From assembly GCA_028277545.1 (NCBI GenBank), contig JANQGB010000042.1, forward strand, positions 1-10,815: 10,815 nucleotides of DNA, written 5' to 3'. Below are positions 1 to 6,490 of this stretch, piece by piece. How positions within the stretch are numbered: position 1 is the first letter of the stretch; the number at the start of each line of letters is the position of its first letter. Made by a program: the position numbers and the translations under genes. Under the pieces are notes generated by a model. It was given only the letters and a program-made list of their open reading frames with translations. It was not told the origin of the DNA and made no database searches. The stretch comes from Phycisphaerae bacterium. Lineage in GTDB: Bacteria; Planctomycetota; Phycisphaerae; UBA1845.

Positions 1-921
1 ATGTTCTGGGACCCCAAGCACCTCTGGGCTCAGAAGGTCTCGTCGACCGGAACACTCCTGTGGAACTCTCCAGGGTCGCACGTGATCGTCTTCGACGGCG
101 ACTCGCTGCAGTTCGGGAACTTCCCCCCGTTCGTCACCGATGGCAGTGGCGGCGCCGTCTTCGCCTGGTACGGCGTTTCCCCGCTGCAGTGCTACACGCA
201 ACACGTACTCGCCGACGGCACCGAGGCGTTCGGTCACAATGGCGTAAGCGTCTCCACCAACACGTCCCGGCTTCGCGTCTCTCCCAGCGCCTCTTTCAAT
301 CCCGCTACGGGAGAGACCTTCGTGTTCTGGGTGGAGGAGAACTCCACCCAGTCGCAGCATGGTGTCTACGGGCAGAAGCTCGCCGCTGACGGAACGCGGC
401 AGTGGACCAACAACGGCAAGGTCGTGGTCCCCGTGGGAACCAACGAGCGATCCTTCGTCAACACCCTGGTGTGTGGCGACGGCGCGATGGTCTTCTATCT
501 CGACGCACCCAGCTTTGGCAATGACGTCATCTATGGGGCCCGGTTAGACACCAGCGGCGACTTCGTGTGGCCTGGCGATCTGGTCCTGGCCGCCTCCCTG
601 CCCAACGACAAGTCACGCCTCAGCGCCACGCTGAGCGCAGGCGGCGACGCCTTGCTGACCTGGACCGACGACCGATCCGACAGCGGCGACGTCTTCGCTC
701 AGAACGTCGACCCTGACGGCACTCTCGGCGGTTGCTCCGGGCCCGCCGCCGACCTCGATTGCGATGGGGACGTCGATCTGGACGATTTCGCGGTGCTGGC
801 GGATTGCCTGGGCGGTCCCGAAGCCGGCCTGTTCCCGGACTGCGAAGCCCCGGATCTGGACGGTGAAAGCGACGTAGATCTGTCCGATTTCGCCGCTTTC
901 AGCCAGGCCTTCACCGGCTAG
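1..921 (+). CDS. Secreted repeat protein with C-terminal dockerin-like Asp-rich tail (3' part)
   Basis: The visible 306 residues contain several blocks of one pattern: a short strand ending in A/G-Q or similar, then 'DG' or 'TSG', then W, then hydrophobic strands (around residues 9-30, 62-82, 111-133, 157-177 and 210-221). This resembles beta-propeller-like repeats of secreted planctomycete proteins. The last 60 residues hold two Asp-rich loops that fit EF-hand spacing: D251, D253, D255, D257 and D262, then D285, D287, E289, D291 and D296. They have three nearby Cys (254, 269, 281), giving a dockerin type I-like calcium-binding module. No signal peptide is visible and the first residues are already inside a repeat, so the ATG at base 1 is probably internal and the gene starts upstream. 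A role in surface or extracellular attachment is inferred from the tail. The exact function is unknown. Confidence 0.8.
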   Translation: MFWDPKHLWAQKVSSTGTLLWNSPGSHVIVFDGDSLQFGNFPPFVTDGSGGAVFAWYGVSPLQCYTQHVLADGTEAFGHNGVSVSTNTSRLRVSPSASFNPATGETFVFWVEENSTQSQHGVYGQKLAADGTRQWTNNGKVVVPVGTNERSFVNTLVCGDGAMVFYLDAPSFGNDVIYGARLDTSGDFVWPGDLVLAASLPNDKSRLSATLSAGGDALLTWTDDRSDSGDVFAQNVDPDGTLGGCSGPAADLDCDGDVDLDDFAVLADCLGGPEAGLFPDCEAPDLDGESDVDLSDFAAFSQAFTG

Positions 922-955
922 TGTGGCGCCTCGAAACTACCGGATCGTAACGAGC

Positions 956-973
956 CGTGAACTTCAGTTCACG
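956..973 (+). terminator. Weak hairpin after the dockerin-tail gene
   Basis: CGTGAAC, loop TTCA, GTTCACG forms a perfect 7-bp stem with a 4-nt loop, 34 bp after the TAG stop of the first gene. No T-run follows, so as an intrinsic terminator it is incomplete. Position is the main argument. Confidence 0.3.
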
Positions 974-1063
974 CGGTCGCTCAAACGTCGACGACACAGC
1001 CTATGCGCGTCGATGGAAGACACCTGTGACTCTGGCACACTACAGTGGTAGGCATGCAAGCTG

Positions 1064-1095
1064 AAAACCGGCACCCGTCAGCGGGAACTGCCGGT
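1064..1095 (-). terminator. Hairpin followed by T-run, terminator-like on the minus strand
   Basis: The outer arms ACCGGCA (1067-1073) and TGCCGGT (1089-1095) pair over 7 bp. The inner arms CCCG and CGGG pair over 4 bp around loop TCAG, leaving a 3-nt AAC bulge. On the minus strand the stem is followed by TTTT (complement of 1064-1067), the order expected of an intrinsic terminator. No minus-strand gene that it would end was recognised. It may instead be a stand-alone palindrome related to the REP-like hairpins near 9.9 kb, which have the same arms. Confidence 0.35.
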
Positions 1096-1427
1096 GTTGA
1101 GGTGGGTGCGGGTCGAATCAGTCGGCCACGCGCGGGCCGCCGAAAGGAACAACGCCACGGCGCCCCGGCCGGAAGCCGCCCGGTAGATTCACGCCGCGGG
1201 CTCCGCGTGGTAGACTCCGCGGCGGACCGTGGCGCCACCCGGCCGGCGGTTGTGCGTGAGCGGGTCTTCTTAACGGATCGCGACGGGCATTCGGCCCGTA
1301 TCACCACAAGCGCCATCGTACGGGGTACCTGGCCGCAAGTTGATGCACTGAGTGCCACGCTCTGGCGATCTACCGAACCGAAGGTTAGAGATTTCTATCC
1401 TCTGCGGCGCAGTTGCAGGGCTTCGTC

Positions 1428-2438
1428 ATGAACCTCAACATGGTCCGCGTCCTGCTCTTGCTGGCGTCGCTGTCCGCTTGGGGCTGCGACCGGACTTCCC
1501 AACCACCTACCGCCCGCGGTGCCCGGCAGATCATGGGCACCCTTGCAGAGGTCACCGCCGTAGCCGCCGATGAGCCCACCGCCCGCGCAGCCGTCGAGGC
1601 CGCCTACGACCGCCTCGCAGACGTCAACCGCTTGATGAGCGACTACCGCGACGACAGCGAGATCGGCCGGCTGAACAAGCTGCTCGCCGACCAGCCCCTG
1701 GCCGTGTCGGCCGAGACCTTCCACGTTCTTCAGGAATCCGCCCGCCTGTCCGAGCTAAGCGGGGGCGCCTTCGACATCACCTGCCGCCCGGTGATCAGGC
1801 TTTGGAAGGCCGCCGCCAAGAACAACCAGGTACCCGTCGAGCCGGCGCTGCGTGCGACTATGGCCGCCGTCGGCTGGCGGAAGCTCGAACTCTCCGAGAG
1901 CGACCGGACGGTCGCCAAGTCGACAGACGCCACGCAGGTTGACCTGGGCGGTATTGCCAAAGGTTATTCGTTGGACCTGGCCGCCGAAGCCATGCGGGAA
2001 GCCGGCGCTACGTCCGGCCTGGTCGATGTCGGCGGCGACGTCTACGCGTTTGGCCGCCGCCCGGACGGCGCCGCGTGGTCCATCGGCATACGCCATCCCT
2101 TCCAGCAAGGCCTGGTCGGCAAGCTGCGCCTCATCGACAAGGCCGTGGCCACCTCGGGCCTGCAGCAGCGCTTCTTCGAAATCGACGGGCGCCGCTACTC
2201 CCACATCATCGACCCGCGTACAGGCCGTCCCGCCGAGCAGGCACCGTGCGTAACCGTAATCGCCAACAACGGCCTGACCGCCGACGCCTGGGCCACGATC
2301 CTCAGCGTCCTGACAGTCGAGGATGGTATAGCCATGCTGGCGAATCAGCCCGAAGTGGAAGCCCTCTGGATCTGGGGAACCAAGCAAGCCCCCCAGACGA
2401 AAGAAACCGCCGGCTTCACCACCCACCGCGCAAGGTAG
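1428..2438 (+). CDS. apbE: FAD:protein FMN transferase (ApbE), lipoprotein
   Basis: ApbE moves FMN from FAD onto a threonine of target proteins with Mg2+. Here the obvious targets are RnfD and RnfG, encoded convergently next door. The 336-residue protein starts with a hydrophobic run and Cys20 in A-W-G-C, an imperfect lipobox that implies a lipid-anchored, extracytoplasmic enzyme. Family motifs in order: MGT-x-AEV near 36-42, SGGAFDIT near 111-118, DLGGIAKGYSLD near 172-183, HIIDPRTG near 249-256, and TADAWA with D286 near 284-289, which contributes to metal binding in the family. Length is normal. ATG 1428 is chosen because AGGG lies 7 nt upstream. TTG 1413 and ATG 1440 are in-frame alternatives. 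The stop is 70 nt from the end of rnfB on the opposite strand. It is a single gene with its own, unidentified promoter. Confidence 0.95.
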   Translation: MNLNMVRVLLLLASLSAWGCDRTSQPPTARGARQIMGTLAEVTAVAADEPTARAAVEAAYDRLADVNRLMSDYRDDSEIGRLNKLLADQPLAVSAETFHVLQESARLSELSGGAFDITCRPVIRLWKAAAKNNQVPVEPALRATMAAVGWRKLELSESDRTVAKSTDATQVDLGGIAKGYSLDLAAEAMREAGATSGLVDVGGDVYAFGRRPDGAAWSIGIRHPFQQGLVGKLRLIDKAVATSGLQQRFFEIDGRRYSHIIDPRTGRPAEQAPCVTVIANNGLTADAWATILSVLTVEDGIAMLANQPEVEALWIWGTKQAPQTKETAGFTTHRAR

Positions 2439-2508
2439 AGTCCGTTGTGAATAAGGTAGGCTCCGGCGCGCACGGAACGGGGGACTCCGACATACACAGA
2501 CCCGGCAA

Positions 2509-3399
2509 TCAGTTGTCCGACGCGGCCTGAGCCGCTACACACTGCTCGCCGCCCGGGTCCGTGTCGTCGGACGCGAGTTGCTCCAGGTACTCAGGTTTCG
2601 GCGGTCCGAAGTAGACCATGACGCCCGCGGGGCACCGCTCCAGGACGTTGGACACGTCCTCATCGCCGGTGTAGTTGTCGTAGTCCAGGTAGGCCAGATT
2701 GTCGCTGACCTTGAACTGCTCGCCCATCAGGCGCTGGCAGAGGCTGCACCCAATGCACCCGATCTTGCAGACCTTCTTGACCAGCTTGGCTGGCTCCTTG
2801 TTCGAGCAGGCCACTACCAGCATCCGATCCTGCTTGAAGGGTATCTTCTCGATCAGGTTCCTCGGACAGGCGGTGATGCACGCGCCACAGCCGGTACACC
2901 TGTCGTAGTGCACCACCGGTCGACCCTCTACCATGGACAGGGCGTCATAAGTGCAGGCCTTGCTGCAGTCGCCAAAGCCCAGGCAGCCGTACGTACAAGC
3001 CTGAGTCGTACCCACCATGTCCGCCTCGACACAGCTCGGCACGCCGTCATACGGTACGCGGCCCAGCTTCTGGTCGCACTCGGCAGCGCAGTGAATCACG
3101 GGGCGATAGGGATAGGTCTTGACCACCTCGACGCCCAGAACCTTGGCCACCTGGGCGGCGGTCTTCTCTCCGCCGACCGGGCAGCCCGAGCACTCCGCCC
3201 GCTCCTCGACCACCGCCTTGGCGAAGTCCGAGCACCCCGCAAAGCCACACCCGCCGCAGTTGGCGGCCGGCAGCACGTCGTTGACCAGTTCGATCCGCGG
3301 ATCCTCATCAACCCGCAGCCGCTCCTTGGCCACGCCGAGCAATCCGGCAAAAACCATCACCAATCCGAAAAGAACCATAGCGGCCACTACGACGACCAT
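2509..3399 (-). CDS. rnfB: Rnf complex subunit RnfB, long multi-[4Fe-4S] type
   Basis: RnfB is the Fe-S subunit that takes electrons from or gives them to ferredoxin at the cytoplasmic face. The 296 residues begin with one membrane helix (about 2-24). The N-terminal cluster motif has C48, C51, C56 and C70/C73 in the N-CGGCG-FAGC context. A ferredoxin pair follows: C135, C139, C145, C149 and C168, C171, C174, C178. A C-terminal Fe-S domain has C198, C211, C215, C218, C221 and C256. The total is 23 Cys, more than in the roughly 190-residue proteobacterial RnfB. The start ATG lies 18 nt after the rnfA stop, with GGAG and AAGG upstream. It is the last gene of the operon. Oddity: in the C-terminal domain the fourth Cys of motif 1 is M225, and the first three of motif 2 fall on D246, V249 and V252, so one of its two clusters appears lost. 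Confidence 0.96.
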   Translation of the reverse strand: MVVVVAAMVLFGLVMVFAGLLGVAKERLRVDEDPRIELVNDVLPAANCGGCGFAGCSDFAKAVVEERAECSGCPVGGEKTAAQVAKVLGVEVVKTYPYRPVIHCAAECDQKLGRVPYDGVPSCVEADMVGTTQACTYGCLGFGDCSKACTYDALSMVEGRPVVHYDRCTGCGACITACPRNLIEKIPFKQDRMLVVACSNKEPAKLVKKVCKIGCIGCSLCQRLMGEQFKVSDNLAYLDYDNYTGDEDVSNVLERCPAGVMVYFGPPKPEYLEQLASDDTDPGGEQCVAAQAASDN

Positions 3400-3417
3400 C
3401 GCCTTGTCTCCGCTGCC

Positions 3418-4035
3418 TTATTTGCCGATTCCCGTGAACCCCGTGAACGCCAGGGCGAGAATACCCGCCACCAGCAGCGTGATGCCCGCCCCCCGCAGCG
3501 ACTTGGGCACGTCGCTGAACCGTATGTGCTCGCGAATGCCCGCCATAATGGTAATGGCCAGCATGAAGCCCAGACCGCCTCCAAAAGCGTAAATGGCCGC
3601 GTTGAGCATACTCTGCGTTTCCGGTTTCATGTCGATGTACAGGCAGGCACCCAGAATAGCGCAGTTTGTGGTAATCAGCGGCAAGAAAACGCCGAACGCC
3701 GTGTACAGCGGGGGGAAGAACTTCTTGAGGTACATCTCCACGAGCTGCACCATCGAGGCGATCACCATGATGAACGCGACGTACTTCAGAAACGCCAGCG
3801 AGTCGGGATGGCCGAACATGGACTCCCCGATAGGCTGGAGAATGAGATGCACGATCAGCCAGGTGACCACGCCGGACACCGTTATGACGAAGGTCACCGC
3901 GCAGCCCATCCCGAAGGCCATGTCCACCTTGCGCGACACGCCCAGGAACGGGCATATCCCCAGGAATCCCGCCAGCACCAGGTTATTGACCAGGGCGACG
4001 CTCAGGAAGATGCCTAACAGCACGCCGATGCTCAT
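3418..4035 (-). CDS. rnfA: Rnf complex subunit RnfA
   Basis: This is an integral membrane subunit that pairs with RnfE. In the Rnf/Nqr family the pair holds an Fe-S centre inside the membrane between homologous half-domains. The 205-residue length and about six hydrophobic segments fit RsxA/RnfA. Recognisable motifs are L-VNN-VLAGFLGICPFLGVS (N17, N18, C28) and FLPLITTNCAILGA (C125), plus AIREH near the fifth helix and a C-terminal FTGFTG. C28 and C125 are the expected cluster ligands. ATG 4035 overlaps the rnfE stop in an ATGA junction. A strong ribosome site, GGGAGGT (complement of 4041-4047), lies 5 nt upstream inside the rnfE end, so translation is probably coupled. RnfE is the paralogue, but the GICPFLGVS motif identifies this one as RnfA. 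Confidence 0.96.
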   Translation of the reverse strand: MSIGVLLGIFLSVALVNNLVLAGFLGICPFLGVSRKVDMAFGMGCAVTFVITVSGVVTWLIVHLILQPIGESMFGHPDSLAFLKYVAFIMVIASMVQLVEMYLKKFFPPLYTAFGVFLPLITTNCAILGACLYIDMKPETQSMLNAAIYAFGGGLGFMLAITIMAGIREHIRFSDVPKSLRGAGITLLVAGILALAFTGFTGIGK

Positions 4036-4664
4036 GCCACACCTCCCTTTGCCTTACGCTCACGGAGGTGGTTGACCACTCCGACCACGACTCCCAGGGT
4101 CAGAAACGCCCCCGGCGGCAGCACCATGATCACCCAGGAATGCGACTCGATGAAGGCACCCGGCATGACCGGGTGGTTCAGCAGCGTACCCGAGCCCAGC
4201 ACCTCGCGGACGATGCCCAGGGTGCTCAGGGCGATAGTGAACCCCAGCCCGATGCCCAGGGCGTCGGCCAGTGATCGTCCCACGCCGCTCTTGATGGCCA
4301 CGACCTCCGCCCGACAGATGATCATGCAGTTCACGATAATCAACGGCACGAAGGCCCCCAGCTTCTTGCTCACCTCGAAGAGATAGGCCTTCAGAAACAG
4401 GTCCGCGATAGTTACGAACGTGGCGATGGTCAGCGTGAACACCAGGATGCGCACGTGCGGCTTGATCAGGTCCCGCAACAGGCTGGTGATCAGGTTGGAC
4501 ATGGTTACCACGAAGGTCGCCGCAGCCCCCATGACCAGCGCGTTCTCCAGCGAGTTGGTCACCGCCAGCGCGGGGCACATCCCCAGAAGCTGGACCAGCA
4601 CGGGGTTGTTCGACAACACACCCTCTTTGAACTGGCTCAGGTTGGAGCCGTTGGTGTCATCCAT
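4032..4664 (-). CDS. rnfE: Rnf complex subunit RnfE
   Basis: This is the membrane partner of RnfA, with opposite topology by family knowledge. The 210 residues begin with a short polar tail, then NNPVLVQLLGMCPALAVT (C30) and FVPLIIVNCMIICRAE (C113, C117). Near the C-terminus is VLPPGAFLTLG, a signature shared with RsxE. About six hydrophobic helices are visible. Length is close to the usual 200-230. The gene overlaps the end of rnfG by 8 nt and the start of rnfA by 4 nt. Its ribosome site GAGGGAG is inside rnfG, so G-E-A are probably translated as a coupled block. Cys30 and Cys113 are the family's expected ligands for the intramembrane centre. No oddity was seen. Confidence 0.96.
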   Translation of the reverse strand: MDDTNGSNLSQFKEGVLSNNPVLVQLLGMCPALAVTNSLENALVMGAAATFVVTMSNLITSLLRDLIKPHVRILVFTLTIATFVTIADLFLKAYLFEVSKKLGAFVPLIIVNCMIICRAEVVAIKSGVGRSLADALGIGLGFTIALSTLGIVREVLGSGTLLNHPVMPGAFIESHSWVIMVLPPGAFLTLGVVVGVVNHLRERKAKGGVA

Positions 4665-5259
4665 CTATCGCTGCTCCCTCCGGTTCGCTGTCGCCCGCGT
4701 CCGAGGAATCCACTTCGCCCAGCTTGGGCCGAATCCGCTGGGTAACGTCGTTGAGAATGTCCGCCACGTATTGGCTGGAGTAGGTCGCCCCCGTGATGGC
4801 CTGGATCTCGTTGCGCTCCGCCGACGCGTCCCCCTTGACCACCGTCACCTGGTCCACAGGCCGACCAGCAAACTGGTCCGCCCACTCGCCCTCGATCTTG
4901 TTGCCCAGCCCGGGAGTCTCGACGCATTCGATGACCTTGACCCCGATGACCTGGCTGCCGTCTGGCGACAGACCGACCACCGCCCGTATCTGGTCCACGA
5001 AACCGGTGCCGGAGGCATCCACGGCCCACCCTACCAGAGTCCCGTCAGTGCCCAGGCACTTGTACACCTGGTTGCCGTCAACGATCAGCTCATCGGTGGT
5101 CTGCGTGCCGGGCACTACCGCCGCGATGGCCTCGTTCAGAGCCCGGGTCTTGTTCTCGTCGATCCTGGCCTGCAGCGACGTCTGCGTCCCCGCCAGCAGG
5201 GTGGCGAACACGACGCCCATCACCAGCACCAGCCACGATTCGTCTATGAACTTCTTCAC
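4657..5259 (-). CDS. rnfG: Rnf complex subunit RnfG, FMN-binding
   Basis: RnfG has one membrane helix and an extracytoplasmic domain that carries covalent FMN. From the GTG at 5259 it is 200 residues: KKF-IDESW, a helix at about 8-26, ETPGLG at 114-119, and the flavin motif A-I-T-G-A-T at 154-159, with T159 the expected FMN acceptor. A start at ATG 5358 would add 33 residues with no family resemblance (Arg/Gly/Pro-rich). The GTG start gives the normal beginning 'KKF...' directly before the helix, with a weak GGTGA site upstream. The C-terminus is acidic (DSSDAGDSEPEG). Oddity: the flavinylation consensus is D-x-x-[S/T]-G-A-T, and here the Asp position is Q153. A 126-nt spacer with a strong hairpin separates it from rnfD, and it overlaps rnfE by 8 nt. 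Confidence 0.93.
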   Translation of the reverse strand: MKKFIDESWLVLVMGVVFATLLAGTQTSLQARIDENKTRALNEAIAAVVPGTQTTDELIVDGNQVYKCLGTDGTLVGWAVDASGTGFVDQIRAVVGLSPDGSQVIGVKVIECVETPGLGNKIEGEWADQFAGRPVDQVTVVKGDASAERNEIQAITGATYSSQYVADILNDVTQRIRPKLGEVDSSDAGDSEPEGAAIDG

Positions 5260-5350
5260 TTGGTCACCGTTGCGAATGTTCCCGACAAATAACCAGTTCC
5301 CCGGATCACACCGACCTTGTCCCTCTACGCCCGCTGCCGGCAGCCGTCTC

Positions 5351-5381
5351 CCCGACATCAGGTGGGAGCGCCACCGTCGGG
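5351..5381 (-). promoter_or_regulatory. Strong intercistronic hairpin between rnfD and rnfG
   Basis: Arms CCCGAC (5351-5356) and GTCGGG (5376-5381) pair over 6 bp. Inside them GGTGG (5361-5365) and CCACC (5371-5375) pair over 5 bp around a 5-nt loop, with a 4-nt ATCA bulge on one side. It begins 4 nt after the rnfD stop. No T-run follows on the minus strand, so it is more likely an mRNA stability or processing element than a full terminator. A 10-bp palindrome, CTGCCGGCAG, lies at 5334-5343. Function is inferred. Confidence 0.45.
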
Positions 5382-5385
5382 CCAG

Positions 5386-6417
5386 TTAATCCTGGCTCTG
5401 CACGTGCCCTCCAAATGGCGTGGGCATGGTCCACCGTTCAATCAACGGCGTCAGCGAGTTCATGATCAGAATCGCGAACATGAACCCCTCCGGATACGCC
5501 CCAAACAGGCGAATGACCATCACCAGCACGCCGACACCGGCCCCAAAGATCAGCCGGCCCCTGGGCGTCACCGGTGCCCCGACGTAGTCGGTGGCGATGA
5601 AGAACGCCCCGAACATCAGCGCCCCGCTGGTGAGGTGGAACAGGGGTCCCTCGTACTCGTCCGCGTTGATCAGGTGGGCGATGGTGGCGACAGCGGCCGC
5701 GGCGGCCAGTACCCCCACAACCGGCCGCCAATCCGCAATCCTGCGGAACACCAACCACAGACCCCCTAGCAGCGCCGCCAGGGCGCTGGTCTCGCCGACG
5801 CATCCACCAACCTTGCCGATCAACAAGTCCCAAATAGCCGGGAGCTCAGCGTTGGTGGCCGCCGAATACAGCGGGGTGGCCATCGTGGTGGCATCCACCC
5901 CCGAGTCCAGCAGCGGCGCCGGCGCGATCCAGGTAACCATCGCGGCGGGGAAGCAGATCATCAGGAACGCCCGCCCCACCATGGCCGGGTTGAACAGGTT
6001 CTGACCCAATCCGCCAAACACCGCCTTGGCTAGCAGGATGGCCACCACGCCGCCGATGAACGCCATGTACGGGTTGAGTGAAGGCGGCAGCGAGAAGGAG
6101 AGGATCAGCCCGGTGACGATCGCCGAGCCATCGCCCAGCGACGACATGCTCCGCCCGCGGATCTTGTTGGCCACCGCCTCGGCCAGCAGGCAGCCAGCCA
6201 CCGTGACGACGGTCAGAATAACCGCCGAGAGCCGGTACATGTACACCGCCACGCAAAACAGCGGCAGCATCGCCGCAGCAACCTCGAACATGATTCGCGG
6301 CGTGCTGGACGAAGCCGCCAGATGCGGGGCGGCACTGACCAGGAATTCGCGGGCCTTGGCCTTCGCTGCCTTGGGCTTGGCGGGGGTCGGCTCCGCAGGT
6401 TGTGCTGCATCACTCAT
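5386..6417 (-). CDS. rnfD: Rnf complex subunit RnfD, FMN-binding membrane protein
   Basis: RnfD is a polytopic membrane subunit with covalent FMN and a likely part of the ion-moving core. It has 343 residues. The first 30 form an Ala/Pro/Lys-rich cytoplasmic tail, then hydrophobic helices follow. Family motifs: LGDGSAIVTGLILSFSLPP near 94-112, GQNLFNPAMVGRAF at 128-141, the flavin site D165-A-T-T-M-A-T171 followed by PL (T171 the expected FMN acceptor), ATDYVGAPVTPRGRLIFG near 275-292, and GAYPEGFMFAILIMN near 306-320. The Asp of the flavinylation consensus is present here, unlike in RnfG. The ribosome site is AAGGA about 13 nt before the ATG, somewhat distant. Spacers of 73 nt (from rnfC) and 126 nt (to rnfG) are long for this otherwise tightly packed operon. 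Confidence 0.96.
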   Translation of the reverse strand: MSDAAQPAEPTPAKPKAAKAKAREFLVSAAPHLAASSSTPRIMFEVAAAMLPLFCVAVYMYRLSAVILTVVTVAGCLLAEAVANKIRGRSMSSLGDGSAIVTGLILSFSLPPSLNPYMAFIGGVVAILLAKAVFGGLGQNLFNPAMVGRAFLMICFPAAMVTWIAPAPLLDSGVDATTMATPLYSAATNAELPAIWDLLIGKVGGCVGETSALAALLGGLWLVFRRIADWRPVVGVLAAAAAVATIAHLINADEYEGPLFHLTSGALMFGAFFIATDYVGAPVTPRGRLIFGAGVGVLVMVIRLFGAYPEGFMFAILIMNSLTPLIERWTMPTPFGGHVQSQD

Positions 6418-6453
6418 ATCAGGCAGCCGTTCCTTGTGATTATGGGGTCATGA

Positions 6454-6481
6454 GGCGCCACGGAGATCATCCCTGGGCGCC
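6454..6481 (-). promoter_or_regulatory. Inverted repeat in the rnfC-rnfD spacer
   Basis: Two copies of the self-complementary hexamer GGCGCC (6454-6459 and 6476-6481) flank a 16-nt loop in the 73-nt spacer. They could pair into a 6-bp stem. There is no T-run. This is weak on its own, but it is the second spacer in the operon that carries an inverted repeat. Confidence 0.25.
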
Positions 6482-6490
6482 GGCACACCG

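Larger units (their letters stand above)
922..1427. other. Non-coding spacer between the dockerin-tail gene and apbE
   Basis: These 506 bp hold no convincing gene. Open frames of 125-128 codons exist on both strands, but they are Arg/Ser/Pro-rich, lack domain motifs and overlap each other, as expected in GC-rich DNA. The visible content is inverted repeats at 956-973, 1064-1095 and 1283-1299 (ACGGGC, 5-nt loop, GCCCGT). There is also a near-duplicated GC-rich word, GGCGCC(A)CCCGGCCGG, at 1159-1172 and 1231-1246. No clear -35/-10 pair for apbE was found. Confidence 0.6.

Noticed and set aside
2439..2508. Bidirectional terminator between apbE and rnfB
   Set aside because: GAGTCC and GGACTC can pair only across a loop of nearly 40 nt, and no T-run is present on either strand.
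2578..4017. 479-codon open frame on the plus strand
   Set aside because: It is antisense to rnfB and rnfA, which are certain by motif. The product is His/Gln/Arg-rich without domains, a typical mirror frame in GC-rich coding DNA.
5260..5358. 33-codon N-terminal extension of rnfG from ATG 5358
   Set aside because: It overlaps the strong hairpin, shows no family resemblance, and would put a long Arg/Gly-rich tail before the membrane anchor. GTG 5259 gives the usual RnfG beginning.
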